In this document: positions 15,661 through 23,776 of the stretch, in pieces | How the letters are laid out: each line of letters begins with the position of its first letter | Numbering within the stretch: the stretch's first letter is position 1 | Assembly (NCBI GenBank): GCA_910586125.1 | Contig: CAJUHP010000025.1 | Location: forward strand, 1-51,259 | Source of the DNA: an uncultured Lachnospiraceae bacterium | Lineage (GTDB): Bacteria; Bacillota; Clostridia; Lachnospirales; Lachnospiraceae | Reading direction: 5' to 3' | DNA length: 51,259 bases | Notes under the pieces: generated by a model | What the model was told of the DNA's origin: nothing | Database searches by the model: none | Seen by the model: only the letters and a program-made list of their open reading frames with translations | Made by a program: the position numbers and the translations under genes

Positions 15661-16682
15661 CGGATTGCGGTGAGGAGGGCTTGGATGTCGGAAGGCTGGG
15701 TTCCCCAGGCGGTGACGAGACGGATGGGGATGCGGCTGTCTTTTTCGGGGGCCCATTCGTGGAAGGAGACGTCGCGGCGTAGCTGTTTGACGAGAGGGAC
15801 CGGGAGGATTGGAAAAATTTGGTTGGTGGGGGAATCGCTGTAAAAGGGGATGCCTAGTTCGGTGAGGGAACCACGCAGGATGGAGGCCATTTCGTTGGCG
15901 TGGGAGGCGATCTTGAAGTAGAGGCTTTCGGTCCCTCCTTCTAGGAGAGCTTCAAATTGAACGCCGATCAGGCGTCCTTTTGCCAGAAGGCCGCATTGGC
16001 GCTTGATCATCCAGCGGAAGTGATCGTTTATGGCGGCGTTTCGGATGACGAGTGCTTCTCCGAACAGTGCGCCGTTTTTGGTTCCGCCGATATAGAAGGC
16101 GTCACAGAGCTGGGCGAGTTCCTGAAGGGTGAGGTCGTTGGCTTGGCATGTGAGGGCACAGCCGAGTCTGGCGCCGTCCACGTAGAGCAGCAGGTTCTTT
16201 TGCCGGCATTTTTGGGAGAGCGCGGTCATCTCCGCTTTGCTGTATATGGTCCCGATTTCGGTGGGCTGGGAGATGGAAACCAGCCGCGGCAGCGGGGTAT
16301 GTTCGTCTTCGTATTCTTTCCAGGCAAGGTCGATCAGGTCAGGGGTCAATTTTCCGTCTATGCCTTCCATGGCAATGATGCGGTGGCCGGTGGCCTCGAC
16401 CGCGCCGGTTTCATGGAAGTAGGAGTGACCGGTTCGGGCGCTGATTATGGATTCATATGGTTTTAGGCTTGCGGCGATCAGGGTGACGTTGCAGGGCGTG
16501 CCGCCGACCATCATATGTACATGGCAGTTGGGATCGCCGGTTAATTCTTGGATCATTTCTGACGCGCGCCGGCAATGATCGTCAAGGCCGTATCCTTCCG
16601 TATGCTCCAGATTGGATTGGATCAGAGCTTCCATTACTTGGGGATGTGCGCCTTGGCTGTAGTCTGATTGGAAATAGAGCAT
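15648..16682 (-). CDS. Low-specificity L-threonine aldolase (PLP, beta-eliminating lyase family)
   Basis: 344 residues. It begins MLYFQSDYSQGAHPQVMEAL, typical of the clostridial aldolase branch. The PLP lysine is in FYIGGTKNGALFGEA, and the aspartate-arginine pair appears in LLYVDGARLGCAL. It cleaves threonine or allo-threonine to glycine and acetaldehyde in the cytoplasm, or works in reverse. AGGAGG lies nine bases upstream of ATG 16682 on the minus strand. Monocistronic, divergent from the NADAR gene. Confidence 0.88.
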   Translation of the reverse strand: MLYFQSDYSQGAHPQVMEALIQSNLEHTEGYGLDDHCRRASEMIQELTGDPNCHVHMMVGGTPCNVTLIAASLKPYESIISARTGHSYFHETGAVEATGHRIIAMEGIDGKLTPDLIDLAWKEYEDEHTPLPRLVSISQPTEIGTIYSKAEMTALSQKCRQKNLLLYVDGARLGCALTCQANDLTLQELAQLCDAFYIGGTKNGALFGEALVIRNAAINDHFRWMIKRQCGLLAKGRLIGVQFEALLEGGTESLYFKIASHANEMASILRGSLTELGIPFYSDSPTNQIFPILPVPLVKQLRRDVSFHEWAPEKDSRIPIRLVTAWGTQPSDIQALLTAIRKLL

Positions 16683-16756
16683 GTTGTTCCTCCTGTTTTG
16701 GATTTTAATTTTAAAAATAATGTGCTGTGATAGAAGCTGTGAGAGCAGATGAGTCT

Positions 16757-16785
16757 ATTATAGCGAAAGGCTTTGGGATGGACAA
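16757..16785 (-). promoter_or_regulatory. Threonine aldolase promoter
   Basis: Minus strand: TTGTCC (16780-16785), 17 nt, TATAAT (16757-16762). The divergent NADAR gene has no equally clear promoter in the shared 140-bp gap. Confidence 0.7.
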
Positions 16786-16823
16786 GGGGACAGGGAAAAA
16801 GATTTTTTTGGAGGTGTTTGGAA

Positions 16824-17510
16824 ATGGCAGAGCGGCCGGCTTTTTTTGTTTGCAATGGGAAGGTGGTCAGTGAGACGTATTCGTTTGAATGGTTTCCGGG
16901 GTTTGCACTTTCTCAGAAACAGAGGTGTATCGAGAGTCTGCACGGCGCAATCGGCAAGGCGGATACCGGCGCGAGGCCGCTGGAGATCAGCACGAAAGGG
17001 ATGGCAGAGATTGGCGTAAGGCTGAGTGCGTTTCGGCTTAGGCTGAATGGTTATACGCTTGAGAATATTTTTCAGAGTGCTAAAGTTTTTGAGCGCGGCG
17101 GTCCTTATCTCGATTTGCTTGAGGTGCCGCCAAAGGAGGCGAAACGTGACAAAAGATTGCATGATTCCGGGAGTTTGAAAGCGTTTTGGTATCAGGGCGA
17201 GGACTTTCCTTTGATTCCCAAAACGGTGTTTTATGATTATATCTATCTGGCCGCTGTAAGAGACTCGTTTGCGGCAAATGAGATCCATGCTGTTTTAGAC
17301 TATAATTATTTTACGGATATTGAGTTTAATCCTGAAAAAAGTTTGAATACACAGGCGAGAACCGTTGCCTTGATTCGGCTCATGTTGGAGACGTTCGGGA
17401 ATCTGCCGGATCTTTCAAAAGAGGAATTTATTGGGTATCACAAAGAACATGTTGTGTATGAAGGATGCCGGGAACCGATCGCGGGAAGGAGCGGGAATGA
17501 ATCTTTCTGA
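16824..17510 (+). CDS. NADAR-domain protein of the DarT1-associated antitoxin type
   Basis: 228 residues from ATG 16824, with GGAGGTG at 16809-16815; the earlier frame start at 16773 has no RBS. The N-terminal part FEWFPGFALSQKQRCIESLH and the NADAR core (NIFQSAKVFERGGPYLDLLE, KAFWYQGEDFPLIPKTVFYD, FTDIEFNPEKSLNTQARTVA) match the stand-alone NADAR proteins known as antitoxins of DarT1. NADAR enzymes remove ADP-ribose from modified guanine in DNA and process related ADP-ribose products. No DarT1 toxin ART gene is adjacent here, so its role as antitoxin, orphan repair enzyme or anti-phage factor is open. It overlaps the following methyltransferase gene by 14 nt, implying translational coupling. 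Confidence 0.72.
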   Translation: MAERPAFFVCNGKVVSETYSFEWFPGFALSQKQRCIESLHGAIGKADTGARPLEISTKGMAEIGVRLSAFRLRLNGYTLENIFQSAKVFERGGPYLDLLEVPPKEAKRDKRLHDSGSLKAFWYQGEDFPLIPKTVFYDYIYLAAVRDSFAANEIHAVLDYNYFTDIEFNPEKSLNTQARTVALIRLMLETFGNLPDLSKEEFIGYHKEHVVYEGCREPIAGRSGNESF

Positions 17511-18432
17511 CTATTTTGATTTGAAGGCTATCCCGAAAGAAACGAACCGTATTCTGCAGCTCACAGACGCGCCGGATCTGGTGACGGACGGCGGCGGCGA
17601 CAAGTATATCGGATATGAGCACATCGGCGCAAATTATTCGGGAAATCGCCGGTATATCGTGGAAGAGCGCGACCGGTTGATCGCGGGGGAGATCGCAGCG
17701 CTTACGGGCGGCGGCGTCTTTCTGGATCTTGGCTGCGGCGACGGCTGTCTGACGGTTCCGTGCGCTGCGGACGGAATAAAAATCATTGCGGGCGATATCT
17801 CGAAAACAATGCTTAGAATTTTGCAGGAAAAAGCGGGGAAGAACGGCATTTCTCTGGAAAATGCGGTGCTCTGCAGAATGAATGCATTGGATATTCCGCT
17901 GAAAGACAATTGCGTGGATACCGCCGCTGCAAACAGTGTCCTTCATCTTATTTCAAATCCGCAAAAGGTGATTGATGAGATATACAGGGTTCTGAAAGTG
18001 GGCGGAGGCTTTGTCTGCGTGGACGACGCGCCCGGCGGAGAGAGGGAAGACGCGTTTGACAACGCTCTCTACAATGAGCTGGTGTCGCGGTTTTACAGGG
18101 AATATTGGTCCGGGCTGAATCAATACGGGGTTAAGCCGCAGAAGTTCAGTTGGAGGTTTGACAGGCATGCATACTGCATGAAGGTGTTTGAGAGATGGGA
18201 AACAAGAACAATCCCGCGCGGGAATACGTACAAGATTCCGTTAAAAGAGGGCTTTTTGCCGCGGCTGACGGACAGGGGATTTTCGGATCAGGTGAATGTC
18301 CCGCAGGAAATACACCGCGAAATCGTGGATACTCTTTTGGAAAAATTTGCAAATTGGTATGGGGAGGATTTTGCGGATATCGCCTACATGGGAACAGAGG
18401 AGGATATCGTGATTACGATATACAGGAAATAG
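17497..18432 (+). CDS. SAM-dependent methyltransferase (class I), substrate unknown
   Basis: 311 residues from ATG 17497, with AAGGAG seven bases upstream; a longer frame from 17431 overlaps NADAR further and lacks an RBS. SAM motif I is VFLDLGCGDGCLTVPCA, motif II region IIAGDISKTMLRILQEKA, and post-motif NSVLHLISNPQKVIDEIYRV plus LKVGGGFVCVDDAPGG are typical of UbiE/Methyltransf_11 enzymes. The C-terminal third (from about residue 190, with YREYWSGLNQYGVKPQKFSW) is not recognised. Overlap with the NADAR gene suggests joint function, but the substrate cannot be read from sequence. Confidence 0.8.
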   Translation: MNLSDYFDLKAIPKETNRILQLTDAPDLVTDGGGDKYIGYEHIGANYSGNRRYIVEERDRLIAGEIAALTGGGVFLDLGCGDGCLTVPCAADGIKIIAGDISKTMLRILQEKAGKNGISLENAVLCRMNALDIPLKDNCVDTAAANSVLHLISNPQKVIDEIYRVLKVGGGFVCVDDAPGGEREDAFDNALYNELVSRFYREYWSGLNQYGVKPQKFSWRFDRHAYCMKVFERWETRTIPRGNTYKIPLKEGFLPRLTDRGFSDQVNVPQEIHREIVDTLLEKFANWYGEDFADIAYMGTEEDIVITIYRK

Positions 18433-18459
18433 ACGCTTTTTGTAAAGGGAGGTAATTTG

Positions 18460-19812
18460 ATGTCCATCGGCAAAACGGCAGCTTTTCATACGCTGGGCTG
18501 CAAGGTAAACACTTACGAGACCGAGGCCATGCAGCAGCTTTTGCAGTCTCATGGCTATCGGATTGTTCCCTTTGAGGAAAAAGCGGATGTCTATATTGTC
18601 AATACCTGCACGGTGACGAATATTGCGGACCGCAAATCGCGGCAGATGCTTCGCCGGGCCCGCGGGCGCAATCAGAAGGCGGTGGTGGTGGCGGCCGGCT
18701 GCTATGTTCAGGCGGCGGGACAGGAGCTCTTGGAGGACGGGACCATAGACATTTTGATCGGCAACAATCAAAAGGGCTCTCTGGTGCGGATTCTGGAGGA
18801 ATATTGGCATGAGGAGGGAGAGTCTTTTTCTGGTCCAAAGGGCGCGGCCAGATGGGAGAAGGAGGATCTGCTTCGCGAGGCGGCGTATGAGTCCCTGCGG
18901 ATCTCCAAAACAATCGGCCATACCCGCGCCTTTATCAAAGTGCAGGACGGGTGCAATCAGTTCTGCAGCTACTGTATTATTCCCTATGCGAGAGGACGCA
19001 TCCGCAGCCGCAGCGCGGAGGATACGGAGGCGGAGGTCAAGAGACTGGCAGAAAACGGATGCCGGGAGATTGTGCTGACGGGAATTCATCTCAGCTCTTA
19101 CGGGCTGGATTTTGACACGGAGAGCCGGATCCCGGAGGCGCCCTTTGGAAACGGTCTGAAAAAATTGATTTTGAGGCTGGCTGAGATCCCGCAGATTGAC
19201 AGGATTCGGCTGGGTTCTCTGGAACCCCGCATTATTACGGAGGATTTTGTGGAGGCGCTGGCGTCCTGTGAAAAGCTTTGTCCGCATTTTCATCTGTCCC
19301 TGCAGAGCGGCTGCGACAGCGTGCTAAAGCGGATGAACCGGCACTATACGACGAAAGAGTACTTGAATAAATGCGGTCTTTTGCGGGAACGCTTTGAACG
19401 ACCGGCCATCACGACAGATGTGATTGTGGGGTTTCCTGGGGAGACGGAGGAAGAATTTGCGGCGACGAAAGCGTTTGTCGCAGAGGCGGCCTTCTATGAG
19501 ATGCATGTTTTCCCCTACTCCAGACGCCGGAAAACGGCGGCGGATCGGATGGACGGACAGGTGGCGGAGCCGGTGAAGAAGGAACGAAGCCATGAGCTTT
19601 TGGATCTGGCGCAGGAGATGTCAGAAAAATATCGGGAGAGCCTGCTGGGAAAGCGGGTATCGGTGCTTTTGGAGGAACCGGAGGGCGAGGGATATATGGC
19701 GGGATATACAAAGGAATATGTCAGGGTGAGGGTTCCCGGAGGACCCGAATTGGCGGGAACACAGGTTCACGGAAAAATCACTTGCCGAAACGGAGATTAT
19801 ATATTAGAATAG
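18460..19812 (+). CDS. mtaB: tRNA (ms2)t6A37 methylthiotransferase MtaB
   Basis: 450 residues from ATG 18460 (a TTG lies just before it; GGGAGG at 18446-18451 suits either). The N-terminal UPF0004 domain begins AAFHTLGCKVNTYETEAM, with a cysteine in VNTCTVTN. The radical-SAM core carries GCNQFCSYCIIPYARGR (CxxxCxxC), and the C-terminal TRAM domain ends RVPGGPELAGTQVHGKITC. It converts t6A37 of tRNA to ms2t6A, supporting decoding of ANN codons. It starts 27 nt after the methyltransferase gene. Confidence 0.94.
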   Translation: MSIGKTAAFHTLGCKVNTYETEAMQQLLQSHGYRIVPFEEKADVYIVNTCTVTNIADRKSRQMLRRARGRNQKAVVVAAGCYVQAAGQELLEDGTIDILIGNNQKGSLVRILEEYWHEEGESFSGPKGAARWEKEDLLREAAYESLRISKTIGHTRAFIKVQDGCNQFCSYCIIPYARGRIRSRSAEDTEAEVKRLAENGCREIVLTGIHLSSYGLDFDTESRIPEAPFGNGLKKLILRLAEIPQIDRIRLGSLEPRIITEDFVEALASCEKLCPHFHLSLQSGCDSVLKRMNRHYTTKEYLNKCGLLRERFERPAITTDVIVGFPGETEEEFAATKAFVAEAAFYEMHVFPYSRRRKTAADRMDGQVAEPVKKERSHELLDLAQEMSEKYRESLLGKRVSVLLEEPEGEGYMAGYTKEYVRVRVPGGPELAGTQVHGKITCRNGDYILE

Positions 19813-19880
19813 AGAAAAGTATGTTTTTGGAAAATCCGCAGCCGTAAAAGGCGCCACTTTGAGAGAGGGACGTGAGACAA

Positions 19881-20141
19881 ATGGATTATCTGCACGAGAC
19901 GCAGCATCTATATCCACAGACAGAACAGAAGACGAAGGCCAGTCAGATTCTGGCCGAGGTGTTTGGCGCGCTGAAGGAGAAGGGATATAATCCGACTAAT
20001 CAGATCGTCGGCTATATCATGTCCGGCGATCCCACCTACATCACCAGCTACAAGAGCGCCCGCAGTATGATCATGCGTGTGGAACGTGACGAACTTTTGG
20101 AAGAACTGGTAAAGAATTATATCGAGAACCGGCTGGTATGA
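19881..20141 (+). CDS. ireB: IreB family regulatory phosphoprotein (UPF0297)
   Basis: 86 residues from ATG 19881, with GAGAGAGGGA upstream; an in-frame GTG at 19872 is immediately after that RBS and less likely. The family core is NPTNQIVGYIMSGDPTYITS followed by YKSARSMIMRVERDELLEEL. In Enterococcus, IreB is phosphorylated by the PASTA kinase IreK and controls cephalosporin resistance. It overlaps ruvX in ATGA, the classical ireB-ruvX-DUF1292 order of Firmicutes. Confidence 0.95.
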   Translation: MDYLHETQHLYPQTEQKTKASQILAEVFGALKEKGYNPTNQIVGYIMSGDPTYITSYKSARSMIMRVERDELLEELVKNYIENRLV

Positions 20142-20566
20142 GGATTTTGGGACTGGATTTTGGTTCCCGGACCTGCGGGGTGGCAGTCAGCGACCCTTTG
20201 GGCATGACTGCCCAGGGATTGGAAACCATTGTGCGCAAAGAAGAGAATAAGCTGCGCCGGACGCTGGCACGCATCGGGGATCTGGCGGGCGAATACGGGG
20301 CGGAGCGCATTGTGCTGGGTATGCCGCTTCACATGGACGGCAGTATGGGAGAGAGGGCAGAGAAAACCCTCTTATTCAAGGAACAGTTGGAACGGCGCCT
20401 CGGTCTGCCGGTCGTCCTGGAGGACGAAAGGCTCTCGACGGTGGAGGCGGAAGAAGTGTTGATCGAAGCCGGCGTCAGACGAGAACACAGAAAACAGTAT
20501 GTGGATAAGCTGGCGGCCGTATTGATATTGCAGAGGTATCTGGATGGGATGCCCTGCGAAAAATAA
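20138..20566 (+). CDS. ruvX: RuvX/YqgF family putative Holliday-junction resolvase
   Basis: 142 residues with an RNase H-like fold: MRILGLDFGSRTCGVAVSDP holds the first catalytic aspartate, VLGMPLHMDGSMGERAE the middle motif, and VLEDERLSTVEAEE the next acidic residue; DKLAAVLILQRYLD is the usual C-terminus. Biochemical work in various bacteria links the family to pre-16S rRNA 5'-end maturation and to junction resolution. Overlaps ireB by four bases. Confidence 0.95.
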   Translation: MRILGLDFGSRTCGVAVSDPLGMTAQGLETIVRKEENKLRRTLARIGDLAGEYGAERIVLGMPLHMDGSMGERAEKTLLFKEQLERRLGLPVVLEDERLSTVEAEEVLIEAGVRREHRKQYVDKLAAVLILQRYLDGMPCEK

Positions 20567-20581
20567 GCAGGTGACAAACGA

Positions 20582-20839
20582 ATGGATGAGAAGATTGTAT
20601 TGACAGATGAATCCGGTGAGACAATCACCCTGTATGCGGTGGAGGAAACCCGTGTGGCCGGCGTGAACTATCTGCTGGCGGCGGACGAGGAGGGCGACGG
20701 CTCCTGCTATATTCTGCGTGATATTTCTCAGGCGGAGGATTTGGATGCGATCTATGAGATGGTGGAGGATGAGGACGAGCTGGACTATCTCTGCCATATT
20801 TTTAAGGAACTGGTCGAGGACATCGACCTGGAATACTAA
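20582..20839 (+). CDS. DUF1292 protein (YrzB-like)
   Basis: 85 residues, strongly acidic, with the DUF1292 pattern IVLTDESGETITLYAVEET followed by NYLLAADEEGDGSCYILR and a C-terminal acidic helix. Function unknown. It always travels with ireB and ruvX in Firmicutes, and does so here 15 nt after ruvX. Confidence 0.92.
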   Translation: MDEKIVLTDESGETITLYAVEETRVAGVNYLLAADEEGDGSCYILRDISQAEDLDAIYEMVEDEDELDYLCHIFKELVEDIDLEY

Positions 20840-20900
20840 ACGTTTTATCATTGTGCGGAAATAGAGCGAACGCTCGGAAATCGGAGGTTTTAATTTTAAT

Positions 20901-22568
20901 TTGAAACAAAAAGAAAAAAAGAATACGCTGCGCATCATCCCGCTCGGCGGACTGGAGTCGATTGGGATGAATATGACTGCCTTTGAATACGAAGACAGTA
21001 TTATTGTGGTGGACTGCGGACTGGCTTTTCCCACGGAGGATATGCCGGGAATTGATCTGGTGATCCCGGATACCACCTATCTGAAGGATAATATCTCCCG
21101 TGTCAAGGCATTTTTTATCACGCATGGTCATGAGGATCACATCGGCGCCATCCCCTATGTGATGCAGGATTTTGACGTGCCGGTTTACGCGACACGTCTG
21201 ACCCAGGCGATTATTGAGCATAAATTGAAAGAGCGGGGGATGACCCGCTCGGTCAAGCGCAAACAGGTAAAATACGGGCAGACAATCAACGCGGGCTGCT
21301 TTCGGGTGGAATTTGTCAGGACCAACCACAGTATTGTGGACGCGGCGGCGCTGGCGATCTTTACGCCGGTGGGAATCATCGTGCATTCCGGCGACTTTAA
21401 GGTGGATTATACGCCGGTGTTCGGGGATCCCATTGACCTGCAGCGCTTTGCCGAGCTGGGGAAAAAGGGCGTTCTGGCCCTGATGGCGGACAGCACCAAC
21501 GCCATCCGGGAAGGCTTTACCATGTCGGAGAAAAGCGTGGGACGCACGTTTGAGACGATTTTTTCCGAGCACAAGAAAAACCGGATCCTGGTGGCGACTT
21601 TTGCCTCCAATGTGGACCGAGTGCAGCAGATTATCAATGTGGCGTACCAGTACGGCCGCAAGGTGGTGGTGGAAGGCCGCAGCATGGTGACGATCATCGG
21701 GCTGGCCCAGGAGCTGGGCTGTATCCAGATCCCCAAGGGAACGCTGATCGACATCGAGGAGCTGAAAAATTACCCGGAGAACAAGACGGTGTTAATCACG
21801 ACAGGCAGCCAGGGCGAATCGATGGCGGCGCTGTCGCGGATGGCGTCGGACATGCACCGCAAGGTTTCGATTCACAAGGGCGATGTGGTAATTATGAGCT
21901 CTCATCCGATTCCGGGAAATGAAAAGGCGGTGGCCCGCGTGATCAATGAACTGTCGGAAAAGGGAGCGGAGGTTCTGTTTCAGGATACTCATGTGTCGGG
22001 CCATGCCTGCAAGGAGGACCTGAAACTGCTCTACAGCCTCTTAAAGCCGCAGTTTGCGATACCGGTTCACGGGGAATACCGCCATCTGCAGGCCCAGCAG
22101 AAGATCGCCGTGGAGATGGGAATTCCGGAGAAAAATACGGTTCTGATGCGCTCCGGCGACGTGCTGGAGGTGACGGAAAGCGCCATGAAAGTCACAGGGC
22201 GGGTCCAGTGCGGCAGCGTCCTGGTGGATGGACTGGGCATCGGGGACGTGGGCAACATTGTGCTCAGAGACCGTCAGAATCTGTCGCAGCACGGGATTAT
22301 GATCGTGGTGATGACCTTGGACCGGGCCAGAAGTCAGGTGGTGGCAGGCCCTCATATCGTCTCCCGCGGCGTGGTTTATATAAGAGAGTCGGAGAATCTG
22401 ATGGACGAGGCTCAGAAGGTGGTGGAGGAGGCCGTGGAGAAATGTCTGCGCCGCCGGATCACGGACTGGGGGAAACTGAAAACAGAAATCCGGGAGTCTT
22501 TGAGCGAGTATCTGTGGAAAAAGATGAAGAGAGATCCTGTGATTTTGCCGATTATTATGGAAATATAG
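20901..22568 (+). CDS. rnj: Ribonuclease J
   Basis: 555 residues starting at TTG 20901, with GGAGG 13 nt upstream, a little far; no other in-frame start gives the conserved N-terminus RIIPLGGLESIGMNMTAFEY. The metallo-beta-lactamase motif FFITHGHEDHIGAIPYVMQ near residues 72-90 binds two zinc ions, and further motifs are VHSGDFKVDYTP and the beta-CASP pieces MADSTNAIREGFTMSE, SSHPIPGNE and AIPVHGEYRHL. It is a 5'-to-3' exonuclease and endonuclease acting in rRNA maturation and mRNA decay. It follows DUF1292 by 61 nt. Confidence 0.95.
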   Translation: MKQKEKKNTLRIIPLGGLESIGMNMTAFEYEDSIIVVDCGLAFPTEDMPGIDLVIPDTTYLKDNISRVKAFFITHGHEDHIGAIPYVMQDFDVPVYATRLTQAIIEHKLKERGMTRSVKRKQVKYGQTINAGCFRVEFVRTNHSIVDAAALAIFTPVGIIVHSGDFKVDYTPVFGDPIDLQRFAELGKKGVLALMADSTNAIREGFTMSEKSVGRTFETIFSEHKKNRILVATFASNVDRVQQIINVAYQYGRKVVVEGRSMVTIIGLAQELGCIQIPKGTLIDIEELKNYPENKTVLITTGSQGESMAALSRMASDMHRKVSIHKGDVVIMSSHPIPGNEKAVARVINELSEKGAEVLFQDTHVSGHACKEDLKLLYSLLKPQFAIPVHGEYRHLQAQQKIAVEMGIPEKNTVLMRSGDVLEVTESAMKVTGRVQCGSVLVDGLGIGDVGNIVLRDRQNLSQHGIMIVVMTLDRARSQVVAGPHIVSRGVVYIRESENLMDEAQKVVEEAVEKCLRRRITDWGKLKTEIRESLSEYLWKKMKRDPVILPIIMEI

Positions 22569-22577
22569 GATGTGCTT

Positions 22578-23033
22578 ATGAGTCGTAAAACAACCAATCA
22601 GATCGTGTCATTCATCATTCAGACAGCCATAGCGGTTATTGTGGTGACAATCGTCACCATGATCTTTTTTGCCGGCATCAAACAGGCCTATTCCTTTGGC
22701 TATGACGTCTTCGGCTCGCCGCCGGCCGCGCCGGCTCCCGGCACGGATAAGCTGTTTGTGGTGGAGGAGGGGATGAGTACGGCTCAGTGTATGGAAAATC
22801 TGGAGAGAGCCGGATTGATCCGCGATAAGAATATCGCGTTGATACAAGAATTTTTTTATGAGTATGCAATCTATCCGGGAACGTATACCCTGAATACCTC
22901 CATGACTGTGAAGGAGATTCTGGCAGAGCTGAACGAGGAGCCGCCGCAGGAGACAACCGCGCAGGCATCGTCCCCGTCATCGGAGGCGCAGGAGGAAGGC
23001 CAGACCAGAGAGATTATCGAGGGCGACGAGTGA
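22578..23033 (+). CDS. Short MltG-like membrane protein without the lytic domain
   Basis: 151 residues from ATG 22578 (AGGA seven bases upstream). One N-terminal transmembrane helix (IVSFIIQTAIAVIVVTIVTM) anchors it; residues 55 to about 115 (LFVVEEGMSTAQCMENLERA, YPGTYTLNTSMTVKEILAEL) resemble the LysM-like N-terminal module of the YceG/MltG endolytic transglycosylases. Full MltG is about 350 residues with a catalytic glutamate domain; here a low-complexity acidic tail replaces it. It is therefore more likely a cell-wall binding or scaffold protein than an enzyme. The position before trmR mirrors mltG-yrrM in Bacillus. Confidence 0.72.
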   Translation: MSRKTTNQIVSFIIQTAIAVIVVTIVTMIFFAGIKQAYSFGYDVFGSPPAAPAPGTDKLFVVEEGMSTAQCMENLERAGLIRDKNIALIQEFFYEYAIYPGTYTLNTSMTVKEILAELNEEPPQETTAQASSPSSEAQEEGQTREIIEGDE

Positions 23034-23683
23034 TGGATTTGGAGCGTCTCACCGTCTATCTGCAGTCGTTAGCGGCAGAGGACAGTTGTCTGGTGGAAGA
23101 GATTGCCGCGCAGGCTCTGGCGGATCGCGTGCCGGTGATCCGCCGGGAGACAGCCAGTTTGCTCAAGATGCTGCTCGCCCTGAAAAAGCCGCAGAAGATT
23201 CTGGAAGTGGGAACAGCGGTGGGCTATTCGGCTCTGCTGATGGCGGAGAACGCGCCCAAAAACTGTTCGATTGTGACGATAGAAAAGTCCGAAGAGCGGG
23301 CCGCGCAGGCAAGGGAGAATATCCGGCGTGCGGGCCGCCAGGAACAGATTATGCTTTTGGAGGGAGAGGCGGCAGATATTCTGAGAGAGCTGTCCGGCGG
23401 CTGGGATTTTGTTTTTATGGATGCGGCCAAGGGACAGTATCTTCATTTTTTTGATGAGATCTTCCGGCTTTTGGCGCCGGGAGGCGTGCTGGTATCTGAC
23501 AATGTGCTGCAGGACGGAACCATTTTGGAATCCCGTTTTGCCGTTGAACGGCGGGAGCGCACCATTCACAGCCGAATGCGGGAGTATCTGTATGTGATCA
23601 CGCACCATGACAGCCTGACTACGGCGGTTGTACCGGTGGGAGACGGCGCGGCGGTCAGCGTGAAAGCGTTAGGGAATGTTTGA
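23033..23683 (+). CDS. trmR: tRNA 5-hydroxyuridine methyltransferase TrmR
   Basis: 216 residues of the O-methyltransferase family 3 type (YrrM in Bacillus). The SAM motif is ILEVGTAVGYSALLMAENAP; FVFMDAAKGQYLHFFDEI and LVSDNVLQDGTILES carry the metal-binding aspartates. It methylates 5-hydroxyuridine at tRNA position 34 to 5-methoxyuridine. Start ATG 23033 overlaps the previous stop as TGATG; an in-frame GTG 23030 is possible. The next gene is the U32 peptidase expected to make the hydroxyuridine substrate, so pathway order is preserved. Confidence 0.9.
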   Translation: MDLERLTVYLQSLAAEDSCLVEEIAAQALADRVPVIRRETASLLKMLLALKKPQKILEVGTAVGYSALLMAENAPKNCSIVTIEKSEERAAQARENIRRAGRQEQIMLLEGEAADILRELSGGWDFVFMDAAKGQYLHFFDEIFRLLAPGGVLVSDNVLQDGTILESRFAVERRERTIHSRMREYLYVITHHDSLTTAVVPVGDGAAVSVKALGNV

Positions 23684-23776
23684 AAATGCACTCGCGCGAT
23701 CGATCTGCCCCGCTTTGTGGGCTCTAGCGTTTTGGGCAACCGTGGGAAGACGGCAGGGAAAAGACAGAGGGAGCAT

